Counted from the stretch's first letter, positions 36,803 to 46,796 are shown. The stretch is DNA of 64,000 nt from Acinetobacter baretiae (GCF_015627105.1 NZ_VTDM01000008.1:1-64000); one strand, 5' to 3'. The notes: generated from the sequence alone by a model not told the origin. Translations and numbers: made by a program.

Positions 36803-37720
36803 ATGGTGGAAAAAAAATTTGAATCATTTCATCGTATTGGGTTAATTGGACGACCAGGTAAATCGTCTGTAGTGACGACCTTGTGCTTGATTTACGATCA
36901 TTTAATTGAACTGGGTTTAAAACCTGTTTTTGAACAAGATACGGCATCATTTATGCCCATTAAACCGATAAATACCTTACATAAAGACCACATGGGCGAG
37001 CATGTTGACTTGGCCATCGTTGTAGGGGGAGATGGTACGTTATTACATGCTGCACGTTCATTGGTAAAATATAATATTCCTGTGGTTGGGGTAAACCGTG
37101 GTCGTTTGGGATTTTTAACTGATATTAATCCAACAGAAGTGATTACCAAGCTAGATCAAGTTTTACAAGGTGATTTTTTACTTGATCGGCGTTTTTTATT
37201 AGAACTTGAAATCCGAAAACACGATGGTCATGCATACTATAAGGCCATTGCGCTGAATGACATTGTTTTGCATTCGGGAAAATCTGTACATATGGTAGAT
37301 TTTACCTTAGAAATTGATGGGCAATTTGTGTATAGACAACACAGTGATGGCTTGATTGTGGCAACCCCAACAGGTTCGACCGCCTATGCGTTGTCGGGTG
37401 GCGGGCCAATTATTCATCCAAGTATGGAAGCGATTGCGTTAGTACCTATGCATCCACATACCTTGTCTTCACGCCCCATTATTGTTGGCGATCAAAGTGA
37501 AATTGTGATTAAGGCACAAGAAAATCGGTGGCAACCTATGGTGAGTGCTGATGGGCAAGAAAGTATTTCTTTGTCTGATGATGATCTATTGTATATACGA
37601 AAATATCCTCATAAACTCAATTTATTACATCCACCGGGCTATGATTTTTATATGTCTTGTCGTACAAAGTTGGGGTGGAATCAAGATTTTGAAGGTTTAA
37701 ATACAGAAGGGAACTCATGA
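36803..37720 (+). CDS. nadK: NAD kinase
   Basis: 305 residues. It phosphorylates NAD to NADP in the cytoplasm. The GGDGTLL motif of the NAD/diacylglycerol kinase fold is near residue 68, followed by VVGVNRGRLGFLTD. The substrate-binding block SDGLIVATPTGSTAYALSGGGPI and the C-terminal HPHTLSSRPIIV are typical. The frame opens at a GTG (36773), but GGGAGAG stands at proper distance before the second of two adjacent ATGs, so 36803 was chosen (36800 is possible). The ATG of the YeaC-like gene overlaps the stop by four bases. Confidence 0.95.
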   Translation: MVEKKFESFHRIGLIGRPGKSSVVTTLCLIYDHLIELGLKPVFEQDTASFMPIKPINTLHKDHMGEHVDLAIVVGGDGTLLHAARSLVKYNIPVVGVNRGRLGFLTDINPTEVITKLDQVLQGDFLLDRRFLLELEIRKHDGHAYYKAIALNDIVLHSGKSVHMVDFTLEIDGQFVYRQHSDGLIVATPTGSTAYALSGGGPIIHPSMEAIALVPMHPHTLSSRPIIVGDQSEIVIKAQENRWQPMVSADGQESISLSDDDLLYIRKYPHKLNLLHPPGYDFYMSCRTKLGWNQDFEGLNTEGNS

Positions 37721-37962
37721 ATTTAAATGCGATGTTAGAAATGCTCGATGAAGAAATTGTTGAACGTTTAAAAACCGCTGTAGAGATTGGTAAATGGCCA
37801 AATGGCATAGCTTTAACCAATGAGCAACGCACAATATGCATGCAAGCGATGCTGGCGTGGGAGCATACACACTTACCTCAAGAGCAACGAACGGGGTATA
37901 TTGAAAAACCTCATTCTGCAAAACATACAGATGAGGATGATTTGCCCATTCGTTTTGTGTGA
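37717..37962 (+). CDS. YeaC/DUF1315 family protein
   Basis: 81 residues, acidic, without signal or membrane helix. The pattern MLDEEIVERLKTAVEIGKWPNG, followed by MQAMLAWEHTHLPQEQRTGYI, matches my memory of the DUF1315 (E. coli YeaC) family, whose function is unknown. ATGA overlap with nadK shows translational coupling. It is the last gene before a convergent gene, with only 24 bp between the stops. Confidence 0.82.
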   Translation: MNLNAMLEMLDEEIVERLKTAVEIGKWPNGIALTNEQRTICMQAMLAWEHTHLPQEQRTGYIEKPHSAKHTDEDDLPIRFV

Positions 37963-37986
37963 ATGTTCTTGTAAATAGGGTGCAGT

Positions 37987-38985
37987 TTATCGAGTGTGCC
38001 AAAAATGCTGTGCTTTCACGAGAGCATGTTCAAAGCTATCGGCTTGTTGCATGGTGTAAAGTGCAATAGCCATCGTTTCTATAATGGCAGTTTCACCATA
38101 CGTATGTTCTTTTGTTCCTTCCCATACGGCTTTATACAGTGCAAGGTCGAGAGCATCTTCGCTAGGGCTACGTGTGACCGTCAATTTAGGTAGCTCATGC
38201 TCATAGAGTATGCCATTTTTTATACCACAAATTAAGGTTTTCGCATCGGGATTGCGTTCAAATTCCCCACCTTCACCTTTAATAACGGCACTATTTTTAT
38301 AACCAAGCATAAGTGCCGCATGTTGGTGTGAGCTGCGATAAGCAGGGTGGAAAATAGACTGTAAGGTTGCTTTTGCATCAAATGGATTAATGAGCCGTGC
38401 AAGGGTGTGTATTGGTGAGCGAAGCCCCATAAGATTTCTTAAATTGATTAACTCATCAAGTACAGGTGAAATAGCTGTCAGTGGTAAATATGCAAAGTGA
38501 CGTTGTTGAAGCTCAGATTCAACCTCTGATTGATGCTGACAAATCGGAACATCTAAATAGCTGAGCACTTGCTCGGTGTACACACGATTAAGTGTATGAC
38601 CTGCTGCACCGTGCATTACAATATTAAAACCATGTTTTGCCAATGTTAAAGCTGCAAGTAAAAACCAAGGATAGTGTTTACGCTTGCCTGCATAAGATGG
38701 CCAATCTAAATCAACTTGAATGGGATTGAAATTAAGCTGATCCTTGGTGGCTTTTACAAAACCTGCAAGCTCCTCGATAGACTCTTCTTTGACACGCAAT
38801 AGCATTAAAAAAGCACCAATTTGCACATCAAATACCTCTTTGTTCAAAATAAGATGAAATGCATGGTACGCCTCGTCAAAATTTAAAGAGCGAGCGCCTG
38901 TTTTGCCTTTACCAATAATACGAATATATTGTGCAAAAGGATGTTCTAATTCTTGATAAATATTTCGTTTTGTACTCATTGTCAT
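37987..38985 (-). CDS. ybiB: TrpD2/YbiB-like glycosyltransferase-family protein
   Basis: 332 residues from the chosen ATG. It has the TrpD/nucleoside-phosphorylase fold: a small helical N-terminal domain (NFDEAYHAFHLILNKEVFDVQIGAFLMLLRVKEES), then the alpha/beta domain. The GTGGDG and NHG blocks of true TrpD are replaced (MHGAAGHTLNRVYTEQ), so it is not anthranilate phosphoribosyltransferase. E. coli YbiB binds nucleic acid and is in the LexA regulon; its biochemical role is unsettled. In-frame ATGs at 39003, 38985 and 38979 compete; AAGG stands 11 bases before 38985. Confidence 0.85.
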   Translation of the reverse strand: MTMSTKRNIYQELEHPFAQYIRIIGKGKTGARSLNFDEAYHAFHLILNKEVFDVQIGAFLMLLRVKEESIEELAGFVKATKDQLNFNPIQVDLDWPSYAGKRKHYPWFLLAALTLAKHGFNIVMHGAAGHTLNRVYTEQVLSYLDVPICQHQSEVESELQQRHFAYLPLTAISPVLDELINLRNLMGLRSPIHTLARLINPFDAKATLQSIFHPAYRSSHQHAALMLGYKNSAVIKGEGGEFERNPDAKTLICGIKNGILYEHELPKLTVTRSPSEDALDLALYKAVWEGTKEHTYGETAIIETMAIALYTMQQADSFEHALVKAQHFWHTR

Positions 38986-39212
38986 ATGTATTTTGACCTT
39001 CATGTATATGCGTAAAAAGTTTAATGGCGTAAAAGGAGCAAGGAAGAAGGGTAATCTAAGCGATTCAAACCGTTCATTTTGTTTTAAATGATCTATTTAA
39101 GGCAGTCCCGCTTTACTTTACGTCATTTTTGTAAAAATCCAAATAACACTTCTGTTTTGAATGTGGTTATACTTAGCTTCAATGCATTTTAGTAAATAGG
39201 GCAACGCTGTAT

Positions 39213-40316
39213 ATGTCTCAAAATGACCAAAGTCCTGCGCTTAATTTAAGTGATATTCGTTCTCAAATTGATCAGGTTGATCTACAAATCCATGAGTTAA
39301 TTAATCGCCGTGCACGTTTAGCGGAAACGGTGGCTCATGCCAAATTTGCTCAAGAAGAAAATCCTTTATTTTATCGACCAGAACGAGAAGCTCAAGTATT
39401 ACGCCATATTATGCAGCGTAATGAAGGGCCATTGTCTGATGCAACTGTTGCGCGTTTGTTTAGAGAGATTATGTCTGCATGCTTAGCACTAGAAGCACCT
39501 CAAAGTATTGCATTTTTAGGCCCTGAAGGGACATTTACTCAAGTTGCAGCGTTAAAACATTTTGGGCAAGATGCGGTAGTCCGTCCTGTTACAACAATTG
39601 ATGAAATCTTTAGAGAGGTTGAAGTGGGTAGTGCACACTATGGGGTTGTTCCTGTAGAGAACTCCTCTGAAGGCGTGGTGAATCATACGTTAGATTGTTT
39701 TAAATCATCTCATTTAAATGTGATTGGTGAGGTTGAACTGCGTATACATCATCAATTTATGGTCTCAAAAAATACGCGTAAAGACAGTATTAAACAAATT
39801 TATGCACATCAACAATCATTGGCGCAATGCCGTCAATGGTTAGACACCCATTATCCAAATGTGGAGCGTGTTGCATTGAGTTCAAATGCTGAAGCTGCAC
39901 GCCGTATCTGTAATGAATGGCATTCGGCTGCAATTGCTTCAGATATTGCAGCAACAACCTATGATTTAGAAATATTACACAAAAATATTGAAGATAACCC
40001 AGAAAATATTACTCGCTTTTTAGTGGTCGGTCGGGAAAAAATTCCACAAAGTGGACGTGACAAAACATCGTTGTTGATTTCTGCTAAAAATCAAGCAGGG
40101 GCATTGATGAAAATACTTGCGCCTTTTTCAACGCATAATATTAGTTTGACCAGTATAGAAACCCGTCCTGCATTACGTGAAAAATGGACGTATGTGTTTT
40201 TTATTGATTTAGAAGGGCATATTGATCAAGACAATGTTCGAGCAGCACTTGATGAAATTCGTCCGATGACGAAAGAGTTGCGCATTTTAGGCTCGTACCC
40301 AGTTGCTGTGTTGTAA
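39213..40316 (+). CDS. pheA: Bifunctional chorismate mutase / prephenate dehydratase
   Basis: 367 residues. The AroQ chorismate mutase domain is at about 10-95 (IRSQIDQVDLQIHELINRRARLAE), the prephenate dehydratase at about 100-275 (FLGPEGTFTQVAALKHFG, VPVENSSEGVVNHTLD), and an ACT domain at about 285-360 (GALMKILAPFSTHNISLTSIETRP), the phenylalanine feedback site containing the ESRP-like ETRP. It converts chorismate to phenylpyruvate. It precedes the tyrA-aroA fusion by 36 bases, so the branch to Phe and Tyr is one operon. Confidence 0.96.
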   Translation: MSQNDQSPALNLSDIRSQIDQVDLQIHELINRRARLAETVAHAKFAQEENPLFYRPEREAQVLRHIMQRNEGPLSDATVARLFREIMSACLALEAPQSIAFLGPEGTFTQVAALKHFGQDAVVRPVTTIDEIFREVEVGSAHYGVVPVENSSEGVVNHTLDCFKSSHLNVIGEVELRIHHQFMVSKNTRKDSIKQIYAHQQSLAQCRQWLDTHYPNVERVALSSNAEAARRICNEWHSAAIASDIAATTYDLEILHKNIEDNPENITRFLVVGREKIPQSGRDKTSLLISAKNQAGALMKILAPFSTHNISLTSIETRPALREKWTYVFFIDLEGHIDQDNVRAALDEIRPMTKELRILGSYPVAVL

Positions 40317-40352
40317 CATCAACAAAGTGACATGGAAAAGGTAAACACTGAT

Positions 40353-42596
40353 ATGACACAAGCATTGTTTAAAAAAGTGGCTTTTATTGGCTTTGGTTTG
40401 ATTGGATCGAGTCTAGCTAGAGTGATACAACAACAAAAGTTAGCTGAGCAGGTAGTTGCATCGACACGCTCAATTAAAACATGGCAAGATGCTAAAGCTT
40501 TAGGCTTGATTACACACGGCTATACAGACCCTGTTGCGGCTGTAGAACATGCAGATCTTGTGATTTTGGCATTGCCTGTGCAAGCGACTCAAGCCGTATT
40601 ACAGCGCATAGCCCCTTATATTGGTGATCAGACCATTTTAACAGATGTAGGGAGCACCAAAGGTAATGTGGTTGAAGCTGCAAAAAAAGTGTTTGGATCG
40701 TTGCCTGAGGGTTTTGTGCCGGGGCACCCTATTGCAGGAAGTGAACACACAGGGGTACATGCTGGTAAAGCAGATTTATTTGCTGGACATAAAGTCATCC
40801 TAACACCGCTTGAAAGCTCTGCGCCGTGGGCAGTACAGCAGTTAACCCAGTTATGGCAAGCTACGGGTGCAGAAGTGGTGTGTATGTCTGTGCAAAAACA
40901 TGATGAGGTCTTGGCACATACAAGTCATTTACCTCATCTTATGGCTTTTAACCTTGTAGCACAGTTCACAAGTAGACAAGATAATCTTGATATTTTCCGA
41001 TATGCTGCAGGTGGTTTTAGAGATTTTTCTCGTATTGCGGCATCAGATCCACAAATGTGGCACGACATTTTTTTATCAAATAAAGATGCAATCTTAAAAG
41101 CAGTAGATGGGTTTGAGACGCAACTACAGCAGATTCGTAGGTTAATCGAACAAGAAGATTCCAATCATCTCATGCAAGTGCTTCAAGATGCGCAGTCTGC
41201 ACGACAACATTTTAACCATATGCTGAAAAAAAATACTGTTTTGGAGAAAGAACACGTGACTCAACAATTTACAATTTTACCTAAAAAGCATCATTTTAAA
41301 GGCACATTTACGATTCCTGGTGACAAGTCGGTATCTCATCGTTCAATTATGTTTGGTTCGATTGCTGAAGGTACAACAAATGTGACCGGTTTTCTAGAAG
41401 GTGAAGATGCACTTGCAACTTTGCAAGCATTTAAAGACATGGGTGTACATATTGAAGGGCCAAAAGATGGCAAAGTGACCATTCATGGTGTAGGTATGTC
41501 TGGCCTAAAAGCACCAACACAAGCATTATATATGGGTAACTCAGGTACAAGTATGCGTTTGTTATCAGGTATGCTGTGTGCACAACAGTTTGATACTGTG
41601 ATGACAGGAGATGCATCATTGTCTAAACGTCCAATGGAGCGAATTGCTAAACCACTTCGTGACATGGGTGCTCAAATTCAAACAACAGGCGAAAAAGGTA
41701 CACCTCCTGTCAGTATTACAGGACAGCAAGTTTTAAAAGGTATTCATTACCAATTACCAATGGCTTCAGCACAAGTTAAATCGGGTATTTTACTTGCAGG
41801 GCTATGGGCACAAGGTGAAACATCAGTGGCGGAACCTGAACCAACGCGTGACCACACTGAGCGTATGCTGCGTGCTTTTGGGTATGATGTCAAAACCGAA
41901 GGCAATACTATTACTTTAACAGGTGGTGGTAAGTTGGTAGGAACCGATATTCAAGTCCCTTCAGACATTTCATCTGCAGCATTTTTTATGGTTGGTGCTG
42001 CGATTTGTGAAGATTCAGATGTGACTTTGGAAGCGGTTGGTATTAATCCAACACGCACAGGTGTAATTGAAATACTAAAGCAAATGGGTGCAGATATTTC
42101 AGTGAATAATGCCCGTATTGCAGGAGGTGAGCCAATTGCAGACATTCGTATACGCGGTACGCGCACTTTAAAAGGTATTCACATTCCAGAAGATCAAGTA
42201 CCTTTAGCGATTGATGAATTTCCAGCCCTTTTTGTGGCTGCATCATGTGCAGAAGGTCAAACTGTACTCACAGGTGCAGCAGAACTTAGAGTGAAAGAGT
42301 CAGATCGTATTCAAGTGATGGTAGATGGTTTACAAGCCATGGGAATTGACTGTACACCAACGCCCGATGGTATTGTGATTGAAGGAAAAGGACAATCTGG
42401 AGATTGGTCACCTATTTTTAAAGGTGCAGAAGTACAATCGCATCATGACCATCGTATTGCTATGAGCTTTAGTATTGCTGGAATACGTGCTGCTGAAAAA
42501 ATTGTTATTCATGGCACAGAAACGGTTGCAACTAGTTTTCCAACATTTACTCAACTTGCAAATGAAGCTGGATTAACCATTGATACAGTAGACTAG
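40353..42596 (+). CDS. tyrA-aroA: Fused prephenate dehydrogenase and 3-phosphoshikimate 1-carboxyvinyltransferase
   Basis: 747-residue fusion. The TyrA part (about 1-295) has the dinucleotide motif GFGLIGSSLAR, GSTKGNVV and PGHPIAGSEHTG. The AroA part (about 305-747) has PGDKSVSHRS, MGNSGTSMRLLSG, RDHTERML and KESDRI, the full EPSP-synthase set. It thus makes both 5-enolpyruvylshikimate-3-phosphate and, from prephenate, 4-hydroxyphenylpyruvate. The fusion is known in Acinetobacter. Start: an ATG at 40332 is also in frame, but AAAAGG favours 40353 and MTQALFKK fits relatives. I see no ACT domain in the TyrA part. Confidence 0.95.
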   Translation: MTQALFKKVAFIGFGLIGSSLARVIQQQKLAEQVVASTRSIKTWQDAKALGLITHGYTDPVAAVEHADLVILALPVQATQAVLQRIAPYIGDQTILTDVGSTKGNVVEAAKKVFGSLPEGFVPGHPIAGSEHTGVHAGKADLFAGHKVILTPLESSAPWAVQQLTQLWQATGAEVVCMSVQKHDEVLAHTSHLPHLMAFNLVAQFTSRQDNLDIFRYAAGGFRDFSRIAASDPQMWHDIFLSNKDAILKAVDGFETQLQQIRRLIEQEDSNHLMQVLQDAQSARQHFNHMLKKNTVLEKEHVTQQFTILPKKHHFKGTFTIPGDKSVSHRSIMFGSIAEGTTNVTGFLEGEDALATLQAFKDMGVHIEGPKDGKVTIHGVGMSGLKAPTQALYMGNSGTSMRLLSGMLCAQQFDTVMTGDASLSKRPMERIAKPLRDMGAQIQTTGEKGTPPVSITGQQVLKGIHYQLPMASAQVKSGILLAGLWAQGETSVAEPEPTRDHTERMLRAFGYDVKTEGNTITLTGGGKLVGTDIQVPSDISSAAFFMVGAAICEDSDVTLEAVGINPTRTGVIEILKQMGADISVNNARIAGGEPIADIRIRGTRTLKGIHIPEDQVPLAIDEFPALFVAASCAEGQTVLTGAAELRVKESDRIQVMVDGLQAMGIDCTPTPDGIVIEGKGQSGDWSPIFKGAEVQSHHDHRIAMSFSIAGIRAAEKIVIHGTETVATSFPTFTQLANEAGLTIDTVD

Positions 42597-42608
42597 TATT
42601 CGAAGATT

Positions 42609-42654
42609 CAGACATAAAAAAACTAGAGGGTCACCTCTAGTTTTTTTATGTCTG
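42609..42654. terminator. Perfect 21-bp inverted repeat terminator after tyrA-aroA
   Basis: The left arm 42609-42629 and right arm 42634-42654 are exact reverse complements around the loop GTCA. The core is CTAGAGG / CCTCTAG, flanked by seven A on one side and seven T on the other. It should end transcription in both directions between tyrA-aroA and the convergent SIMPL gene. Confidence 0.95.
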
Positions 42655-42719
42655 TTATATGACAACTCAAATGATTTTTATGACCAAAATGTGTCATGTT
42701 TTTAATCTGTCATATTTTG

Positions 42720-43415
42720 TTAATCTAGTTGAATTGTACCACTTGCAGTGACAGTCACTTTACTGTCGCCTGCGTTAAAATTTTGTACAGGTGCGCTTGC
42801 AGACATCATTTTACTCGATGCCATTAACATGCGAGGTTGTATAAATGATTGTTCATTACCTCGTAAATCTAAATTGACGAGACGATATTTACTCTTTTGC
42901 CATGTTTGAGAGATAAGTTGAGCACGTTTTTGGAAATTTTGGCTAGCAGTAGTCATTAACTCATTTTCTACGAGCTGTCTTTGTTGGTCAGAAACATTAA
43001 ATTGAATAGATTCTGTTTGAAACGTATTTTGTAATTGATTAATGATTTGGCTCATTGCTTTGAAGTCGGTACTTTTTAGACGAACTTCTGCGCGACTGCG
43101 CCATTCTTTTAGTTTTTGACTGTCATTATCATAGATTGGATACGTACTTTGTTGTCCTGTTTCCATTTTGATTTCAGGATATTTTTGTCCTATAGCGGTG
43201 GCTTGATTCATGGCTTGATTGATTTGGTTGGTTAGTACATTGGTTTGAGCATGACTTTTTTCAATATACATTACCGCCGTCATTTGGTCATTGTTAACCT
43301 CTTTGGATGCTTCGGCTTGTAGATTTACCATATTGTAGTTAATGGTTGTATTTTCTGCAGAAAAGGCAGGTGCGGCCAACATGAGTGATAACGTGGCTAA
43401 TGTGATTTTGTACAT
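42720..43415 (-). CDS. SIMPL-domain (DUF541) periplasmic protein
   Basis: 231 residues. A signal peptide (1-19, ending FSA) is followed by one SIMPL domain over most of the mature protein. Family traits seen: an early NLQAEASKEVNNDQMTAVMYIE, a central YPIYDNDSQKLKEWRSRAEVRLKS, and the C-terminal NAGDSKVTVTASGTIQLD. SIMPL proteins are outer-membrane or periplasmic and some form large oligomers; the E. coli member YggE is linked to oxidative stress. Exact function unknown. The ATG has an AGGATC site. It is a single gene. Confidence 0.88.
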   Translation of the reverse strand: MYKITLATLSLMLAAPAFSAENTTINYNMVNLQAEASKEVNNDQMTAVMYIEKSHAQTNVLTNQINQAMNQATAIGQKYPEIKMETGQQSTYPIYDNDSQKLKEWRSRAEVRLKSTDFKAMSQIINQLQNTFQTESIQFNVSDQQRQLVENELMTTASQNFQKRAQLISQTWQKSKYRLVNLDLRGNEQSFIQPRMLMASSKMMSASAPVQNFNAGDSKVTVTASGTIQLD

Positions 43416-43490
43416 ATATTTGATCCTATAATGTCTTGTTTAGTGTATGCAAAAACCCCTGAGGATAACCTCTGACTTTTTGTAGAGACT

Positions 43491-43518
43491 TTGTAAAAAA
43501 ATATAGTGTTTTTATAAT
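43491..43518 (+). promoter_or_regulatory. Candidate sigma-70 promoter in the dat upstream region
   Basis: TTGTAA (43491-43496), 16 bases, then a perfect TATAAT (43513-43518). The predicted start is near 43525, giving a leader of about 350 bases to dat, or about 210 bases to the terminator-like hairpin. Confidence 0.5.
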
Positions 43519-43698
43519 GTGGATATTTAAATAAAATTATGTATAACAATGTCTTATAAGTGTATGTGTGAAGATGTTAAGAGGGGTTTCATCAATACGT
43601 CATGTTGTTGTCACCTCAATGTAAGCTTTGTTTTTGTTTTTTGATTTAATCAAGACTACACTACATGAAGTGATGTAGGAGTACGCTGTCGTAAAAAA

Positions 43699-43732
43699 TA
43701 AAAATAAAATGACCTTGGGTCTTTATTTTTAT
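43699..43732 (+). terminator. Terminator-like hairpin in the dat leader
   Basis: ATAAAAATAAA plus GACC (with an AT bulge) pairs with GGTC plus TTTATTTTTAT around the loop TTG; the 3' side is T-rich. No coding gene ends before it on this strand, so it may terminate a leader or small RNA. Its GC part is only four pairs, so its strength is uncertain. Confidence 0.5.
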
Positions 43733-43871
43733 ATAAAAAAGCGTATCATCGCCCTCCTAGTTATTTATTGTAAATCATACAGCTAGCTAGAAACTCCTAA
43801 AGCACCGAGTCAAAAGACCTTACGTCATCAGACTTATTTCTTTCAACCCTTATCAGAGATGGTAATCCGAT

Positions 43872-45245
43872 ATGAGCGTTAATTCTGTAAATTCTGCCAA
43901 CCATTCCACAAATGAATATTACCTGACTCGCCAAAGTCAGATGGAATCAAATGTGCGTAGTTATCCACGTAAATTGCCGTTAGCGATAGCGAAAGCACAA
44001 GGTTGTTGGGTTACTGATGTTGAAGGTAGAGAGTACCTTGATTGTTTAGCTGGAGCGGGAACACTTGCTCTAGGTCATAACCACCCTGCTGTTATTCAAA
44101 GTATTCAAGATACGTTGACCAGTGGTATTCCATTACACACACTTGATTTAACAACACCGTTAAAAGATAAGTTCACTGAAACTTTATTGGCAGAATTGCC
44201 AGGCGGTAAAGACGCATACTGTTTACAGTTTTGTGGCCCATCTGGTGCAGATGCAACAGAAGCTGCAATGAAACTTGCAAAAACATATACTGGGCGTAGC
44301 TCGATTATTAGTTTTTCTGGTGGTTACCATGGTATGACGCATGGTTCGCTCTCTGTAACAGGTAATTTGGGTGCAAAAAACGCAGTCAATAACCTGATGC
44401 CAGGTGTACAATTCTTGCCATACCCACACGAATATCGTTGTCCGATTGGTGTGGGTGGAGAAGCTGGTGTAGATGCCTTAACATATTACTTTGAACAATT
44501 TATTGAAGATGTTGAAAGTGGTGTAACTAAGCCTGCTGCTGTGATTTTAGAAGCAATTCAAGGTGAGGGTGGTGTAGTTGTTGCTCCAACCAAATGGCTG
44601 AAAAAAATCCGTGAAGTCACAGAAAAACACGATATTGTCCTTATTTTAGATGAGGTACAAGCTGGATTTTCTCGTTCGGGCAAAATGTTTGCATTTGAGC
44701 ATGCAGGTATTGAACCCGATATTATTGTGATGTCTAAAGCCGTTGGTGGTAGCTTACCACTTGCCGTATTGGGTATTAAACGTAAGTTTGATGCATGGCA
44801 GCCTGGTGCACACACAGGAACATTCCGTGGAAACCAGTTGGCTATGGGTACAGGACTTGCATCTTTAAATGTCATTAAAGAACAAAATCTTGCACAAAAT
44901 GCATATGAGCGTGGTGCATTTATTCAAGCCGAATTGAAAAAAATTGCTGCAAAATACCCATGTATTGGTAATGTTCGCGGTCGTGGACTAATGCTAGGTA
45001 TTGAAATCGTTGATGAACGTCAAGCTGCAGACCACATGGGTTCTTATCCTGCTGATTCAACGCTAACGACTGCAATACAAACAGCATGTTTTAATAACCA
45101 ATTGTTATTAGAAAAAGGCGGTCGTCACGGTACAGTGATTCGTTTACTTTGCCCATTGATTATTACGCAAAGTGAAACAGAAGAATTATTGAAACGTTTC
45201 GAAAAATCGGTTGCAGATGCCTTGACTACGGTACGAGGTACTTAA
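43872..45245 (+). CDS. dat: Diaminobutyrate--2-oxoglutarate aminotransferase
   Basis: 457-residue class III PLP aminotransferase. It makes L-2,4-diaminobutyrate and 2-oxoglutarate reversibly from aspartate semialdehyde and glutamate. Seen: [16 protein letters not shown] (phosphate site), the [13 protein letters not shown] block with Asp260, and the PLP Lys289 in [23 protein letters not shown] follows. It is paired with ddc three bases downstream; together they form 1,3-diaminopropane, described in Acinetobacter baumannii and linked there to motility and virulence. It is not next to siderophore genes, in contrast to dat copies in rhizoferrin or acinetobactin-type clusters. Confidence 0.94.
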   Translation: MSVNSVNSANHSTNEYYLTRQSQMESNVRSYPRKLPLAIAKAQGCWVTDVEGREYLDCLAGAGTLALGHNHPAVIQSIQDTLTSGIPLHTLDLTTPLKDKFTETLLAELPGGKDAYCLQFCGPSGADATEAAMKLAKTYTGRSSIISFSGGYHGMTHGSLSVTGNLGAKNAVNNLMPGVQFLPYPHEYRCPIGVGGEAGVDALTYYFEQFIEDVESGVTKPAAVILEAIQGEGGVVVAPTKWLKKIREVTEKHDIVLILDEVQAGFSRSGKMFAFEHAGIEPDIIVMSKAVGGSLPLAVLGIKRKFDAWQPGAHTGTFRGNQLAMGTGLASLNVIKEQNLAQNAYERGAFIQAELKKIAAKYPCIGNVRGRGLMLGIEIVDERQAADHMGSYPADSTLTTAIQTACFNNQLLLEKGGRHGTVIRLLCPLIITQSETEELLKRFEKSVADALTTVRGT

Positions 45246-45248
45246 GTC

Positions 45249-46766
45249 ATGACAGAGATTACGCAACATCGCCAAGCGTTGTTATGTAATGATGCACAAT
45301 CCATTGCTGACTATGAGTCAGCAATGGAGCAAGCTGTGAAAGCAGTCAGTGCATGGTTACAAAATGACAAAATGTATACAGGTGGTAGTATAAAAGCACT
45401 TCGTTCAGATATTGCTTTTAATGCCAATAAAGAAGGCTTAGGTGTATCTGCTGCACTACAGCGAATGATCGAGCTTTTCTTAAATAAGAGCCTTAAAGTA
45501 CATCACCCGCATTCACTTGCTCATTTGCATTGTCCAACGATGGTTGTGAGCCAAATTGCAGAAGTACTCATTAATGCAACCAATCAATCGATGGATTCGT
45601 GGGATCAAAGTCCTGCTGGTTCATTAATGGAAGTGCAACTCATTGATTGGTTACGTCAAAAAGTGGGTTACGGTGCCGGTCAAGCAGGCGTATTTACATC
45701 GGGTGGGACGCAATCAAATCTCATGGGTGTACTGCTAGCACGTGATAAATGTATTGCAACACATTGGCAAGGTCATTCAGTACAGCGTGATGGTATTCCA
45801 AACGAAGCCATGAAAAACGTCAAAGTGATTTGCTCTGAAAATGCACATTTTTCAGTGCAAAAAAACATGGCACTCATGGGCATGGGTTTTCAATCTGTCG
45901 TAACAGTACCTGTGAATGATCGTGCCCAAATGGACCCTGTTGCTCTTGAGCAAACAATGTCTGCGCTACATGCTGAAGGTAAGATTGTGGCATGTGTAGT
46001 TGCAACTGCAGGCACAACAGATGCAGGTGCAATAGATCCGCTGAAAGAAATTCGTACAATTACTGAAAAGTACGGTACATGGATGCATGTCGATGCTGCA
46101 TGGGGCGGAGCACTGATTCTATCAAATGACTATCGTCATTGGTTAGATGGCCTAGAAACGGCTGATTCGGTGACGTTGGATTTTCACAAGCATTATTTCC
46201 AAACCATCAGTTGTGGTGCATTTTTGCTTAAAGATGAAGCGAACTATCGTTTTATGCATTATGAAGCTGAATATTTGAACTCGGCATACGATGAAGAGCA
46301 TGGTGTACCGAATTTAGTGTCAAAATCTTTGCAAACCACAAGACGTTTTGATGCATTAAAATTGTGGATGACCATTGAAGCACTAGGTGAAGAGCTATAT
46401 GGTTCAATGATTGACCATGGAATTAAATTATCAAGTGAAGTGGCAACGTATATTCGTGACACCACACAGCTTGAGCTACTTTTAGAGCCTCAATTTGCTT
46501 CAGTGTTGTTTAGAGTCGTACCAGAGGGCTATCCTTCACAATATTTAGATAGTTTAAATCAAAATATTGCAGATGAATTATTTGCTCGAGGTGAGGCGAA
46601 CGTTGGAGTCACAAAAGTAGGTGAGGTACAATCACTTAAAATGACTCTCCTTAGCCCTGTAGCAACATTAGATCATGTTAAGTCTTTACTCGATCAAATT
46701 TTGACTGAATCTGATCGAATTAAAGCCTCTATTGTAGATGGTACATATACACCACCTATTTCATAA
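45249..46766 (+). CDS. ddc: L-2,4-diaminobutyrate decarboxylase
   Basis: 505-residue group II PLP decarboxylase. It removes CO2 from L-2,4-diaminobutyrate to give 1,3-diaminopropane. The PLP Lys314 is in DFHKHYFQ, the stacking His200 in [10 protein letters not shown], and the Asp282 in [21 protein letters not shown] is the phosphate-binding block. It is close in size to the Acinetobacter Ddc (about 510). The gene begins three bases after dat and ends at a TTCG-loop terminator, so the two genes form one transcript. Confidence 0.95.
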   Translation: MTEITQHRQALLCNDAQSIADYESAMEQAVKAVSAWLQNDKMYTGGSIKALRSDIAFNANKEGLGVSAALQRMIELFLNKSLKVHHPHSLAHLHCPTMVVSQIAEVLINATNQSMDSWDQSPAGSLMEVQLIDWLRQKVGYGAGQAGVFTSGGTQSNLMGVLLARDKCIATHWQGHSVQRDGIPNEAMKNVKVICSENAHFSVQKNMALMGMGFQSVVTVPVNDRAQMDPVALEQTMSALHAEGKIVACVVATAGTTDAGAIDPLKEIRTITEKYGTWMHVDAAWGGALILSNDYRHWLDGLETADSVTLDFHKHYFQTISCGAFLLKDEANYRFMHYEAEYLNSAYDEEHGVPNLVSKSLQTTRRFDALKLWMTIEALGEELYGSMIDHGIKLSSEVATYIRDTTQLELLLEPQFASVLFRVVPEGYPSQYLDSLNQNIADELFARGEANVGVTKVGEVQSLKMTLLSPVATLDHVKSLLDQILTESDRIKASIVDGTYTPPIS

Positions 46767-46775
46767 TTTTAAAAT

Positions 46776-46796
46776 GGCTACTTCGGTAGCCTTTTT
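46776..46796 (+). terminator. Terminator after ddc
   Basis: GGCTAC and GTAGCC pair around a TTCG tetraloop and are followed by five T. Confidence 0.92.

Larger units (their letters stand above)
43416..43871 (+). other. 456-bp region upstream of dat with candidate leader RNA
   Basis: No protein gene seen. In order: a promoter-like pair at 43491-43518; a hairpin CTACAT-GAAGTG-ATGTAG (43661-43678); a terminator-like hairpin (43699-43732); and 139 further bases to the dat ATG. The dat ATG has only a weak GAGATGG site upstream. The layout suits a leader with premature termination or a separate small RNA. Confidence 0.45.

Noticed and set aside
42690-42716. Two TGTCAT words as a possible Pho box near the SIMPL gene
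   Set aside because: They are 16 bp apart rather than 11 and lie downstream of both convergent genes, not at a promoter.
43446-43480. Hairpin CCTGAGG / CCTCTGA in the SIMPL-dat gap
   Set aside because: The arms are not truly complementary and no T-run follows at a useful distance.
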